DNA of 64,000 nt from Paraktedonobacter carboxidivorans (lineage in GTDB: Bacteria; Chloroflexota; Ktedonobacteria; Ktedonobacterales; Ktedonobacteraceae), in the NCBI GenBank assembly GCA_041156125.1, contig JBEVTI010000006.1, forward strand, positions 155,234-219,233, written 5' to 3'. A program made the position numbers and the translations under genes. The notes under the pieces were generated by a model, which ran no database searches, was not told the DNA's origin, and was given only the letters and a program-made list of their open reading frames with translations. The first letter of the stretch is position 1; each line of letters begins with the position of its first letter. Below, one piece after another: positions 25,754 to 33,891 of the stretch.

Positions 25754-26392
25754 TCACATGACGCTCCAGACACCACAGATCTCGCAGAAAGCAATGCCGA
25801 CATCGCCAAACGAGCGGCTGCGTGTATTCCAGCGATCGTAAGCGATGGCCAGTGAGCCGCAGTTCCAGCAGCGCGCGCGTCCGCCAGCTTTGCTCTCTTC
25901 GGAGAGGCGGTGAAGTAGCAGTCCGCGGGCCTCTTCCGAGCCGGTATAGCCGGGATTGTAGGCCAGGTGCAGCAGGTTGCCCAGGGGCAGCGTAATCTCG
26001 TGTGTTGGAGCCTGGAGGGGCGCGGACGAGACAAACGATGCCTGCGGTGGTTGTGGCGGCACCTGAGGTGGGCGGCGGAACAATTCACCGCGCGCGGTGC
26101 GTCGGCCTCCCTCGATTGTTGGCGGAGGATACTCAGGGCCAATACGGTCGCCATTATTGCCAGGTAAGGGCGGCTGTCCGCTTTCCGCCTGAGCAGAGGC
26201 GCTGGCTTCTGCGGAGGTGGAAGTGGAGGCAGGCGTCTCTGACGACCCCTCGGGATCAATAAAAAGCGAGTCGGGAGCAGGCTCCGCGTTAAGCGGCTGC
26301 TCTACGATTTCCTCGGTCTGATCAGCCGGTTGATGATGATTATTTTCGGGCTGATCTGGTGGATTTGCGCGTCTGCGCCGTGTAATAGGCAT
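25754..26392 (-). CDS. Pro-rich protein with C-terminal zinc ribbon
   Basis: A 212-residue protein. Residues 1-135 are low-complexity, rich in Pro, Glu, Ser and Ala, with a basic start (ITRRRRANPP). The C-terminal 60 residues fold as a zinc ribbon with two knuckles, CWNCGS (about 172) and CEICGV (about 203), separated by a 25-residue segment. This layout suggests a DNA-, RNA- or protein-binding ribbon on a flexible stalk. GAGGGAG lies about 12 bases before the ATG. An overlapping open frame at 25579-26259 is rich in Arg/Pro/Ala and is judged to be its shadow. Confidence 0.6.
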   Translation of the reverse strand: MPITRRRRANPPDQPENNHHQPADQTEEIVEQPLNAEPAPDSLFIDPEGSSETPASTSTSAEASASAQAESGQPPLPGNNGDRIGPEYPPPTIEGGRRTARGELFRRPPQVPPQPPQASFVSSAPLQAPTHEITLPLGNLLHLAYNPGYTGSEEARGLLLHRLSEESKAGGRARCWNCGSLAIAYDRWNTRSRSFGDVGIAFCEICGVWSVM

Positions 26393-26585
26393 AGGAAGCT
26401 TGCTCCCTCAAAAGAAGTGAATACACTTGTTCCGTGATGCGGAACTGGTCAGGCCTGCATACAATCATGCAGCGTGCATACGAGATGGGATACGTACGGG
26501 TGAGTAGATCGAGCCTGGTAGCGGAGCAATATATCTCCGCGTACCAGGGGAGTCGGACTATAATAAAAAAGTAAGCGCCGCCGGT

Positions 26586-26846
26586 TTAGCCTTTAAAGAA
26601 ATCAGCGTTGATCTTAATATATTGCTTCCATTCATCCGGTACAGCGGACTCCTCGAAAATAGCTGTTACCGGGCAGGCAGGCTCGCACGCGCCGCAGTCA
26701 ATACACTCGTCAGGGTTGATGTAGAGCTGGTCATGGTCGGCAAAATCTGGTTCGCTGCTCGTCGGGTGAATACAATCCACCGGGCAAACATCGACGCATG
26801 ATGCATCCTTCACGCTTACACATGGCTGAGTTATCACATAGGTCAT
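26586..26846 (-). CDS. 7Fe/8Fe-type ferredoxin
   Basis: An 86-residue ferredoxin. The first cluster segment is C-x7-C-x3-C-x3-C (CVSVKDASCVDVCPVDC, 9-25), followed by IHP; the second is CIDCGACEPACP. This spacing matches FdxA-type [3Fe-4S][4Fe-4S] ferredoxins, though an 8Fe form cannot be excluded from sequence. It carries electrons in the cytosol. GAGGAGG lies about 9 bases before the ATG. It stands alone. Confidence 0.9.
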   Translation of the reverse strand: MTYVITQPCVSVKDASCVDVCPVDCIHPTSSEPDFADHDQLYINPDECIDCGACEPACPVTAIFEESAVPDEWKQYIKINADFFKG

Positions 26847-27028
26847 ATTTTACGATATCCTCCTCTATGGCCTGCCATGTGGGAATGCTCTGATCGATCC
26901 CTGCTACATGACGGCGAAGTGTTTAGTTGTTAGTGGTGGTGCTGGCACGTTGAAGCCAGTTTCAGTATAGTGTGTTGCGCACACATTGTCAATCTGCTCT
27001 GGCCCCAGGCAGGGCAATCTAAAAGCCT

Positions 27029-27130
27029 TTCTGCTCCGCCCCGCAGAAAAAGAGAGAGGAGCGAGTGAGCAAGCCGCGGCTTGCTCACTCGCTCCTCTCT
27101 CACAGTCCGTGGAGGGGTCTTGCAAAGCGC
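27029..27130. repeat. Hairpin element with a 50-bp perfect loopless palindrome
   Basis: The core, 27052-27101, is a perfect palindrome with 25-base arms meeting at CCGCGG and no loop. On the complementary strand the order is CTTTGCAAGACCCCTCCAC, palindrome, CTGCGGGGCGGAGCAGAAAG, which matches the flank order of the element at 30822 in the other orientation. The stem sequence itself is unrelated to the other copies. It occupies most of the 317-base gap between the ferredoxin and the kinase genes. Confidence 0.65.
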
Positions 27131-27163
27131 AAACACGACTGTTACCTTTTATGCATAGAGAAG

Positions 27164-28858
27164 CTAGAGAATGGTCATATAGAGATTAGAAAATGTGACA
27201 GTTGTACCGGGTTCTTCAACGGCTAAACCGATCTTACCAGAAGTGAACGCTTGTTTTGAGCGATCATAGACAATGTTTCCGACCCGGTTGCCATTGAAGA
27301 AAAGAGTGAAAGCGTCGCCTCTGGCCTCGATGCTCAAGATGTTTGCCGCGTGTTGGCCAGTATTGAAGCCTTGCAGAGGGCCATCTTTCAGTGTCGTCCA
27401 ATGGTTCGCGCCATCGTAGCGCAGGAAAATGTACTGGCCATGGTTCCAGGCGGTCACGTCAAAGAGATAATAGTGCGATTGGTCCAGCGGAGCTCGAAAG
27501 GCCAGCCCGTAGTAGTCAGCGCCGTCAAAAGATCCCTCGACCTCTTTGGTTGTTACCTGAAGGCGGAAGTTGTCATAATTGTGGTTCTGGTAGAAAGCCG
27601 CAGCCAGGTCGCCCTGGGCCGAAGTATTCTGGATAGAATAGGTATTATCCTGAAAAGAGAAAGTGGTGCTCTTCGGCCAGTTCTCTTCGTCAAGTGCCAG
27701 AATATCAGTCAGGCCGAGCTGGCTGGTGGGTATGGCTTGAATGTGCGTAATCGGCTGCTGAGCGTTATTGATGGTTCTGATAAACATTGCTGTTACCAGG
27801 CAGGCGAGTACAAGCGTGATAGCCAGGCCAACCAGCAGGCCTGTGCGCCAGGGATGGAAGCTCCCGGTCCGTGGCTCGCTCAGCATGCCCGGCGAGGCGG
27901 TGGCGGACATGCTAACGCGCGTAGATATACCCTTGTGTTTTGCGGACCCTTCGTCTTTAAGTGAGGTTTGCTCTTCAGCTTCTTTGACAGCCACTTGAAA
28001 GGCTGTAGCGAAGGCACCTGCTGTCTGGAAGCGTTCCTCAGGCCACTTGGCCAGCGCTTTTGACATCACAGCATCAATGTGTGACGTGACATCAGCGCGC
28101 AGCAGACTCAAAAGCGTTGGCGTTTCATGCACATGCATCAGGGCCAGCGCGATTGGCGTATCAGCCTGGAAAGGTGGCTCACCTGTTAATAGCGCGTACA
28201 GGGTCGCGCCGAGCGAATAGACATCTGAACGGCCATCAAGCTTTTCGCCTAGTGCCTGCTCTGGTGAGACATAATCGGGCGTGCCCATCAATGCCTCACT
28301 GTTACCCTTCTTAGGAGCTTTCGCCGCTGAACTTGCTTCTTCCTCAGGCTGGAGCATATGGACAATGCCGAAATCGGAAAGCGCGGCATTGCCATCAGCA
28401 TTAAGCAGAATGTTGGCCGGTTTTACATCGCAATGGACACAGTTATGCTCGTGCGCATAATCTAGCGCTGCCGCGATTTGCTCAAGGTAGCGTAGCGCCT
28501 CCTGAAGCGAAAGCGGACCAACATGTTGAAGATGCTCGGAAAGCGTCCCGCCTACCATATAGGGCATCACAATATATGGCATGCCCTCATGCTCACCGTA
28601 AGCGTAAACCGAGAGAATGTGGGGATGATCGAGCCGGCTGGCGGCCTCAGCCTCGCGTAAAAAGCGTTGGTAAAAGCTCTTGCGCATCTGGCCATCCAGG
28701 GTAGAACGAGGAAGAAAAACCTTGACTGCGACTTGCTCCTCGGAAGTAAGCGAGCGCGCCAGGAAAACAGTGCTAGAACCGCCATAGCCAAGCAAACGTT
28801 CGAGGACACACGAGCCGATCTCTTTCCCGATAAGGTGCTGTCCCCTTGTGGTGGTCAC
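27164..28858 (-). CDS. Membrane Ser/Thr protein kinase with extracellular lectin-like domain
   Basis: A 564-residue protein. The cytosolic kinase domain (about 10-280) has the Gly loop LLGYGGSSTVFLAR, VAVK with Lys46, catalytic loop HCDVKPANIL (142-151), DFG (162-164), and the SPE/SDVYSLGATL blocks, so it should be active. The catalytic Arg is replaced by Cys (a non-RD kinase). A membrane helix lies at about 327-350. The outer part (about 390-564) is strand-rich with 'GLAFRAP...YYLFDV' and 'LSIEARGDAFTLFFNG' patterns of LamG/DUF1080-like concanavalin folds, likely a glycan sensor. Translation starts at a GTG with GGAGAGGAG just upstream. Confidence 0.85.
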   Translation of the reverse strand: MTTTRGQHLIGKEIGSCVLERLLGYGGSSTVFLARSLTSEEQVAVKVFLPRSTLDGQMRKSFYQRFLREAEAASRLDHPHILSVYAYGEHEGMPYIVMPYMVGGTLSEHLQHVGPLSLQEALRYLEQIAAALDYAHEHNCVHCDVKPANILLNADGNAALSDFGIVHMLQPEEEASSAAKAPKKGNSEALMGTPDYVSPEQALGEKLDGRSDVYSLGATLYALLTGEPPFQADTPIALALMHVHETPTLLSLLRADVTSHIDAVMSKALAKWPEERFQTAGAFATAFQVAVKEAEEQTSLKDEGSAKHKGISTRVSMSATASPGMLSEPRTGSFHPWRTGLLVGLAITLVLACLVTAMFIRTINNAQQPITHIQAIPTSQLGLTDILALDEENWPKSTTFSFQDNTYSIQNTSAQGDLAAAFYQNHNYDNFRLQVTTKEVEGSFDGADYYGLAFRAPLDQSHYYLFDVTAWNHGQYIFLRYDGANHWTTLKDGPLQGFNTGQHAANILSIEARGDAFTLFFNGNRVGNIVYDRSKQAFTSGKIGLAVEEPGTTVTFSNLYMTIL

Positions 28859-29297
28859 GTCTGGCTCCTCTCCTGATCTTACTCTCAGATAAATGCTAGG
28901 AGGCAGAACTTTCTAGCTACTCTGCTTTGTCTTGCTGACAAGGCAATTATCCATGAGTAAAGACCTGCTTTGATTGTAGCAAGAAGTGGCAACTTCTGTC
29001 AATCCTCTCTCTAATTCTCTTTTGTTTTTGCAAAAAATTATTACAATAACACTATAAAAGTAAAAAAATCCTTGTCACTTTCAGCTTTGTCACTTTACAG
29101 CGATAGGTTTTCCCGCGGAAAATCCGTGCCAGGAGCCAGGAGAGTGAGGGAGGGCCAAAGAACTTGCGCGTAACCCTGTTGAGTAAGACAAAAAGATAGA
29201 AATGAACAGTGTTATGTGGTATAGTTAAAAGAAGAAGTCATTGTATTCCCGAAGAAGTGCAGGCCACAGCCTGAGAGCTTACTTCAGGAGGTTCTTG
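28859..29297. other. Divergent promoter region with short direct and inverted repeats
   Basis: No gene seen. TTGTCACTTT occurs twice, at 29072-29081 and 29087-29096, 15 bases apart, which is a plausible activator or repressor site. A palindrome GGTTTTCCCGCGGAAAATCC lies at about 29105-29124. A TATAGT box before the MntA-HepT gene (about 29219) may be its -10. The 5' half is AT-rich. Confidence 0.4.
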
Positions 29298-30137
29298 ATG
29301 AACTTATTCGATAAACAATCTCAGCTAAATCAGCTCTTCACCCAGAGCCCTGTCAATGCTGCCTACCTTGCTGGCTCTCTCTCGAATCGCACCGCGTTTG
29401 GCCATCTGGTCGATGTAGATATCGCCATCCTGTTGATGGAGCAAATCAAAGCCGACCAGTTTCTCGATTACCGGCTCTACTTCTTTAGCGAACTGGCCCG
29501 GCGCCTGGATTCGGATAGCATTGATGTGGTGATTCTCAATCAGGCCTCGTTATTGTTAAAGTCGCAAGTGATTCGGCATGGGCAGATTCTGTTTAGCCGC
29601 GACGAGAAGTCGCGTATCTCATTTGAGACCAGGGCAGTGATGGACTACCTGGATTTCAAAAAATTTGACGAAATGCAACACCAGGCCTTGAGTCGTCGGC
29701 TGGCGGGACAGGTGTTGCCAGTGGATAAAGATCTGCTCGCGCGCGAGTTAAGCCTGTTGCATGACTCACTGGTCATTCTGCGTGACCTGGGGAAGTCGCC
29801 GCGTGAGGAGTTTATCGCGGATTTCCACATCTATGGTCTGGCCGAACGCTATTTACAGAGCGCGATTGAAGCCTGTTTGCACATTTGCGGCATCCTCGTT
29901 TCAGCGCTTGGTCTACGTAAGCCAGAGGGGTATCATGAGTTGTTGAGTATTGTGGCTGCGCAGGAGTTGATTCCGCGCACGCTGGCCTATCGCCTTGAGT
30001 TGCTGGTCAACTTGCGCGATTTGCTGGTGCATGAGCCGGGTACACTCAACCATGAACTGCTCTACGAGCACATTCAGCAGCGCGCCGGTGATCTGGAGGA
30101 CTTCGCGCGGGTTGTAGAAGAGCGGCCAATGGCCTGA
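29298..30137 (+). CDS. Single-chain MntA-like nucleotidyltransferase fused to HepT-like domain
   Basis: About 279 residues. Residues 1-110 are a minimal nucleotidyltransferase: AGSLSNRTAFGHLVDVDIAI gives the GS...DVD motif (spacing 11, one more than usual), with a third acidic residue in IDVVILN. Residues 140-275 are an all-helical HepT/DUF86-like domain (AERYLQSAIEACLHICGILV) ending in RDLLVHEPG, the place of the HepT RNase motif R-x4-H-x-Y; the Tyr is replaced by Pro. In MntA/HepT toxin-antitoxin pairs the antitoxin AMPylates the HepT Tyr. The start has AGGAGG 6 bases upstream; a frame open to 29241 lacks one. Cytosolic; the target is unknown. Confidence 0.75.
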   Translation: MNLFDKQSQLNQLFTQSPVNAAYLAGSLSNRTAFGHLVDVDIAILLMEQIKADQFLDYRLYFFSELARRLDSDSIDVVILNQASLLLKSQVIRHGQILFSRDEKSRISFETRAVMDYLDFKKFDEMQHQALSRRLAGQVLPVDKDLLARELSLLHDSLVILRDLGKSPREEFIADFHIYGLAERYLQSAIEACLHICGILVSALGLRKPEGYHELLSIVAAQELIPRTLAYRLELLVNLRDLLVHEPGTLNHELLYEHIQQRAGDLEDFARVVEERPMA

Positions 30138-30251
30138 ATGAAAGAGAGCAACTGTCACGTGAAGTGACAGAGTGCTTTTCTGAATGAGACCCGGCCTGTC
30201 AGATAGTACAGGCTGCTTGCGCTTGAGAGATATGTATTTTACAATCAGTGC

Positions 30252-30770
30252 ATGAATTACCATAATGACGATGACTTCTCTTCCGCGGAGGAGGAGTCTG
30301 GCAGCGATGAGTTGCTGACTGCCGATGATCTGCGCCTGCCTGCCGAAGCAAATGTTCTGGTGCGCTTGCATGCCATCCGTGCCTGGTTGAATCGCCGCTA
30401 TGCAGAGACCAGCCTGGAGGTTGGCGCGTCAGCTCTCTATTTGCAGACCATGGCTCGCGCTCGCGCGGCGGAAAACGAGGCTCGCCCGCGCCGCCGTGCC
30501 GCTGAAAACGGTCCTCTGCTTAACAACGCTCAGCGCGATCTTAACGCTTCTCAGCGTCGCCTGAGTGCTTATGATGAAGCTCGCGTGCTACTGGAGAACT
30601 GCGTGGCTCATACCACCGTTAGCGACCGCTTGCTGGTCGAATATTATCTTGCCCTGGAAGAGCGTCTCCAATCTTCAATTTCACCCACTGACACCCCCTG
30701 GATCACAGCCATGCAGGATGTCATGCATCGCGTTGAGCAGATGGGCACACCCGGCGAGGACGAGGAATGA
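30252..30770 (+). CDS. Hypothetical acidic helical protein
   Basis: A 172-residue soluble protein with an acidic N-terminus (NDDDFSSAEEESGSDELL), a helical middle (ANVLVRLHAIRAWLNRRYAE) and a long coiled-coil-like segment (LLNNAQRDLNASQRRLSAYDEA). No family is recognised. No ribosome-binding site precedes the ATG, so it may be leaderless or read from an upstream start. It follows the MntA-HepT gene by 114 bases on the same strand and could be co-transcribed with it. The coding frame is consistent and free of rare-looking runs, which is the main support. Confidence 0.55.
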   Translation: MNYHNDDDFSSAEEESGSDELLTADDLRLPAEANVLVRLHAIRAWLNRRYAETSLEVGASALYLQTMARARAAENEARPRRRAAENGPLLNNAQRDLNASQRRLSAYDEARVLLENCVAHTTVSDRLLVEYYLALEERLQSSISPTDTPWITAMQDVMHRVEQMGTPGEDEE

Positions 30771-30821
30771 ATCACTGATGAATAGGGAAAGGTAGCAGGG
30801 TTGTTTAAAGTCGCCTTCTCG

Positions 30822-30942
30822 CTTTGCAAGACCCCTCACCACAGAATCTGAGAGAGTGGAGTATGAGGAGCCGCGGCTCCCCTCATACTTCACTCTCTCA
30901 ATTTCCTTCAGGGCGGGCAGGTGGGGCAAAAGACTTGTGAAT
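30822..30942. repeat. Hairpin element with near-perfect long palindrome
   Basis: The left flank is CTTTGCAAGACCCCTCACC (30822-30840). A near-perfect palindrome lies at 30849-30900: arms of about 25 bp meeting at GCCGCGGC, with a two-base bulge and one G-T pair. The right flank is GGGCGGGCAGGTGGGGCAAAAG (to about 30932). The flanks match those at 27029-27130 in reverse orientation, while the stem differs. It fills the gap before purU. Confidence 0.65.
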
Positions 30943-31048
30943 AGCTCTGGGAAAGGTAAGAGAACCTCTTTACGCATGCCAGGTTTGTCTGTACAATAGG
31001 CGTGAAGTACAGAATAATCAGAGAGCATGTAGAGATAGAAGGGTCTCA

Positions 31049-31906
31049 ATGATAAATAAACAACAGATAATTCTTTTAATCTCCTGCCCGGACCGTCCGG
31101 GGATTGTAGCAGCTGTCTCGCGCTTTATTTTTGAGCACGGCGGCAATATTCTAGAATCGGACCAGCATTCTACCAACAAACAAGAATGCCAGTTTTTTAT
31201 GCGCATTAGTTTCGCGGAAGAAGGTTTTACGTTAACGCCAGAGGAGCTGCTCGAAACATTTCGGCCTGTTGCTGAGCGTTTCCAAATGAACTGGCATATT
31301 TCCTATTCGGGTCAGCGCAAACGTGTGGGCATTCTGGTCTCGAAGCTAGATCATTGTATGACCGATCTGCTCTGGCGCTGGAAGAGCGGTGAATTGCCTA
31401 TGGATATACCGTTTATCATCAGCAATCACCAGGACCTGGAGGGCTTAGCCCGCATGTACGGCGTCCCTTACTATTATTTTCCAGTGCGCAAGGAGCAGCG
31501 CCAGGCTGATCAGCAGCGCATACTTGATTTCGTGAATGGTCAGGTGGATTTCCTGATCCTGGCCCGCTATATGCAGATTCTGGAGCCCGCCTGGGTCGAG
31601 GCTTATCCACAGCGCATCATCAATATCCACCACAGCTTTTTACCAGCCTTTATCGGAGCCAATCCTTACCAGCGCGCTTTCGAGCGAGGTGTCAAGCTGA
31701 TCGGCGCTACTGCCCATTACGTTACCGAGAATCTCGACGAAGGCCCGATTATCGCTCAAGATGTCATTCATTGTAACCATCGTGACACTACCGAAGATCT
31801 TATGCGTAAGGGTCGCGATGTTGAGCGCCGGGTGCTCGCCGAAGCTGTTCGCTTGCACACGGGGGATCGAGTCTTGCTCTATGAAAACAAGACGATCGTT
31901 TTCTAG
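31049..31906 (+). CDS. purU: Formyltetrahydrofolate deformylase
   Basis: A 285-residue cytosolic enzyme. An N-terminal ACT domain (ILLISCPDRPGIVAAVSRFI, 1-85) precedes a formyltransferase-like catalytic domain with NIHHSFLPAFIGANPY (active-site His) and ATAHYVTENLDEGPIIAQD (catalytic Asp). This is the PurU layout: 10-formyl-THF plus water gives formate and THF, balancing one-carbon pools and supplying formate to PurT-type purine synthesis. The ACT domain is the site of Met/Gly control in E. coli PurU. AGAAGGG lies 5 bases before the ATG. Confidence 0.95.
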   Translation: MINKQQIILLISCPDRPGIVAAVSRFIFEHGGNILESDQHSTNKQECQFFMRISFAEEGFTLTPEELLETFRPVAERFQMNWHISYSGQRKRVGILVSKLDHCMTDLLWRWKSGELPMDIPFIISNHQDLEGLARMYGVPYYYFPVRKEQRQADQQRILDFVNGQVDFLILARYMQILEPAWVEAYPQRIINIHHSFLPAFIGANPYQRAFERGVKLIGATAHYVTENLDEGPIIAQDVIHCNHRDTTEDLMRKGRDVERRVLAEAVRLHTGDRVLLYENKTIVF

Positions 31907-32017
31907 AGCTTGCGCGCTGGCAATGCGCTTTCTCCTCTGCATTGTCAGCGCCTTTTATCAGGCGCGGAAACGCTTGCCGCTTTCTATCGACTCTCTGACG
32001 TTGTTGCTCGCAGCACA

Positions 32018-32983
32018 TTAGCGTAGCATATAGCCGCCAAGCTCATATCCACGCCCATAGCGGCCCTCGGTGGGCATGTCAGTTAGCCATTCCCAGGTAC
32101 GTTTTTCAACGACAGTAAAGTTCTGTTCGACAAGATCGAAGAAGGCATGAGGTACAAGGGGCATGGTGCGGCGGTGATTGGCTGCTTCGAGGGGATTGGG
32201 AGCGTCGAAGACGAAGCCGCGCAGATCGCAGAGCAGCACAGCCAGGCCGTCAGGCTCCAGCAGTTCGCGCATCAGGTGCAGGTGGGCGCTGATGATGCGT
32301 ACGCGAAAGGCTTGCGCGGCATCCTGATAGCGTTTATGGCGCTCCTGTTCCTCCAGGACGCCCGGCGCGACCCGCTGGACAAGGTCGAGTATATCGAGCA
32401 GCGGATAACTGAAAAGTTGCGAGAGGATCAGCGAGCTGATAACCACGCCAAAATTGGCAGCGCAAAGGCCGGGAATGCGTGGAGGATCGGGTATTATGCA
32501 TGTATCAAGGCACGTCGCGAGCGCGTCGAACAACACGCGCGCGCCCTGCCTGGCCAGCGTGCTCCACTGCTGGCGACCCAGCAGGGCCTCCAGGTTGGCG
32601 CTAACTCCACCGCTTAAATCTGCGCCGATCAGGCTGATGATTTTGCGCAACGCGGGCGTAGAGAGTTCATTACGCGCTTGCTGTATGGAGGCCAGATCCA
32701 GGTCGGCCAGCACTACCTCGTCAGAATGATGCACCAGCGCGGCCAGCGGCACCTCTGTGCAAGCGCCAGCTCCCAGAACCAGTGTGCTATGCGAGGCACT
32801 ATAGGGTCGCTCGCGCACCGCCTGAATCATCAGCCCTGTCGCGTTCTCGAGATGCTGCGGACTCTGGCGCTGCAAGATTTCTCGGCGGCGCGCGCCCTGT
32901 GTCTGAGCGTTGTTCATAAGCAAGCTGTCAATGCGCACTGGTTCTTGTCCTATCCATCTTAGCCAGGTTAGTTTAACTGGCAC
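32018..32983 (-). CDS. SAM-methyltransferase-like Rossmann protein
   Basis: A 321-residue cytosolic protein. A glycine-rich strand LVLGAGACTEVPL (about 67-79) followed by the acidic VVLADLDLASI matches motifs I and II of class I methyltransferases, and LRELLEPDGLAVLLCDLRGF fits motif VI. The helical insert (about 170-215) is unusual and could bind substrate. The function is unknown. It begins with GTG inside the stop of the preceding gene (TAGTG), so its translation is coupled to the PaaG-like hydratase. Confidence 0.65.
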   Translation of the reverse strand: MPVKLTWLRWIGQEPVRIDSLLMNNAQTQGARRREILQRQSPQHLENATGLMIQAVRERPYSASHSTLVLGAGACTEVPLAALVHHSDEVVLADLDLASIQQARNELSTPALRKIISLIGADLSGGVSANLEALLGRQQWSTLARQGARVLFDALATCLDTCIIPDPPRIPGLCAANFGVVISSLILSQLFSYPLLDILDLVQRVAPGVLEEQERHKRYQDAAQAFRVRIISAHLHLMRELLEPDGLAVLLCDLRGFVFDAPNPLEAANHRRTMPLVPHAFFDLVEQNFTVVEKRTWEWLTDMPTEGRYGRGYELGGYMLR

Positions 32984-33792
32984 TAATGCCCGGTAAACTC
33001 GGCAGGGCGTTTCTGCAAAAAGGCTGCGACCCCTTCGCGATGATCAGAGGTCTGGGAAGCGCGATTCTGTAGCTCGCCTTCCAGGCGCAGGGTGGTCTCC
33101 AGATCGCTGATTACGGCTGTATTCATTAGAGTTTTTATCAGACTATAGGCGTGGGTCGGACCTTTGGCCAGGCGCCGGGTGAGATCGCTGACTGTCGCCG
33201 CGAATTCAGCGGCAGGCACGCATTTGTTTGCCAGGCCCAGGCGTTCGGCCTCGGCGCCGCTGACCTCCTCGGCCAGCATAGCGAGCTCTAGCGCTTTGCT
33301 AAAACCCACCAACCGGGTGAGGAAGAAGCCGCCACCAGCGTCAGGTACCAGGCCAATGCGCGCGAAAGCCTCGATAAAACGTGCTTCCTCGGAGACAATG
33401 CGCAGATCGCAGGCCAGGGCCAGATTGCAGGAGGCTCCCGCCGCCACACCATGGACAGCGGCGATCACCGGTTTGGGCATAGCGCGTATGGCGCGGATGA
33501 CGCGATGATATTTCGCCAGCCCGGCGCTGACACTGATCGGCTCCGCGCTACCCTCAGTCGAGGCATGCCTGGCCGCGAAACCGCGTAGATCAGCGCCAGA
33601 GCCAAAGGCCCGCCCCGCGCCAGACAGCACCACACAGCGTATGCTTTCATCCAGAGCAGCTTCCTCCATGCTTTCTCCCAGCGCATCCAGCATCTGCTCG
33701 CTCACAGCGTTCAGCACCTCGGGTCGATTCATTGTAACGGTGAGCACTGCGCCATCCTGTTGTACCAGCAAGTGTTCGTAATTAGTGCGCAT
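32983..33792 (-). CDS. Enoyl-CoA hydratase/isomerase family protein (PaaG-like)
   Basis: A 269-residue crotonase-fold protein. The oxyanion-hole segments are SGAGRAFGSGADLRGF and VHGVAAGASCNLALACDLRI. The second catalytic position is ARIGLVPDAGGGFFLTRLVG, where Asp stands in place of the usual Glu, as in PaaG-type ring 1,2-epoxyphenylacetyl-CoA isomerases. No other paa genes are nearby, so phenylacetate breakdown is not proven. The start at 33792 is fixed by AAAGGAG 6 bases upstream. Its last codon overlaps the start of the methyltransferase-like gene. Confidence 0.85.
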   Translation of the reverse strand: MRTNYEHLLVQQDGAVLTVTMNRPEVLNAVSEQMLDALGESMEEAALDESIRCVVLSGAGRAFGSGADLRGFAARHASTEGSAEPISVSAGLAKYHRVIRAIRAMPKPVIAAVHGVAAGASCNLALACDLRIVSEEARFIEAFARIGLVPDAGGGFFLTRLVGFSKALELAMLAEEVSGAEAERLGLANKCVPAAEFAATVSDLTRRLAKGPTHAYSLIKTLMNTAVISDLETTLRLEGELQNRASQTSDHREGVAAFLQKRPAEFTGH

Positions 33793-33891
33793 AGAATGAC
33801 TCCTTTGTGCTTTTCGGCCATGAGAAAGCACATCATTATTCAACAGAACAATTCATTTTAAAAATTGGTGGAAAAAGCGGCGCTCCTGAGA

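Noticed and set aside
25579..26259. Long open frame overlapping the Pro-rich zinc-ribbon gene
   Set aside because: Its product is Arg/Pro/Ala/His low-complexity with no start signal, while the other frame has paired Cys knuckles and a ribosome site.
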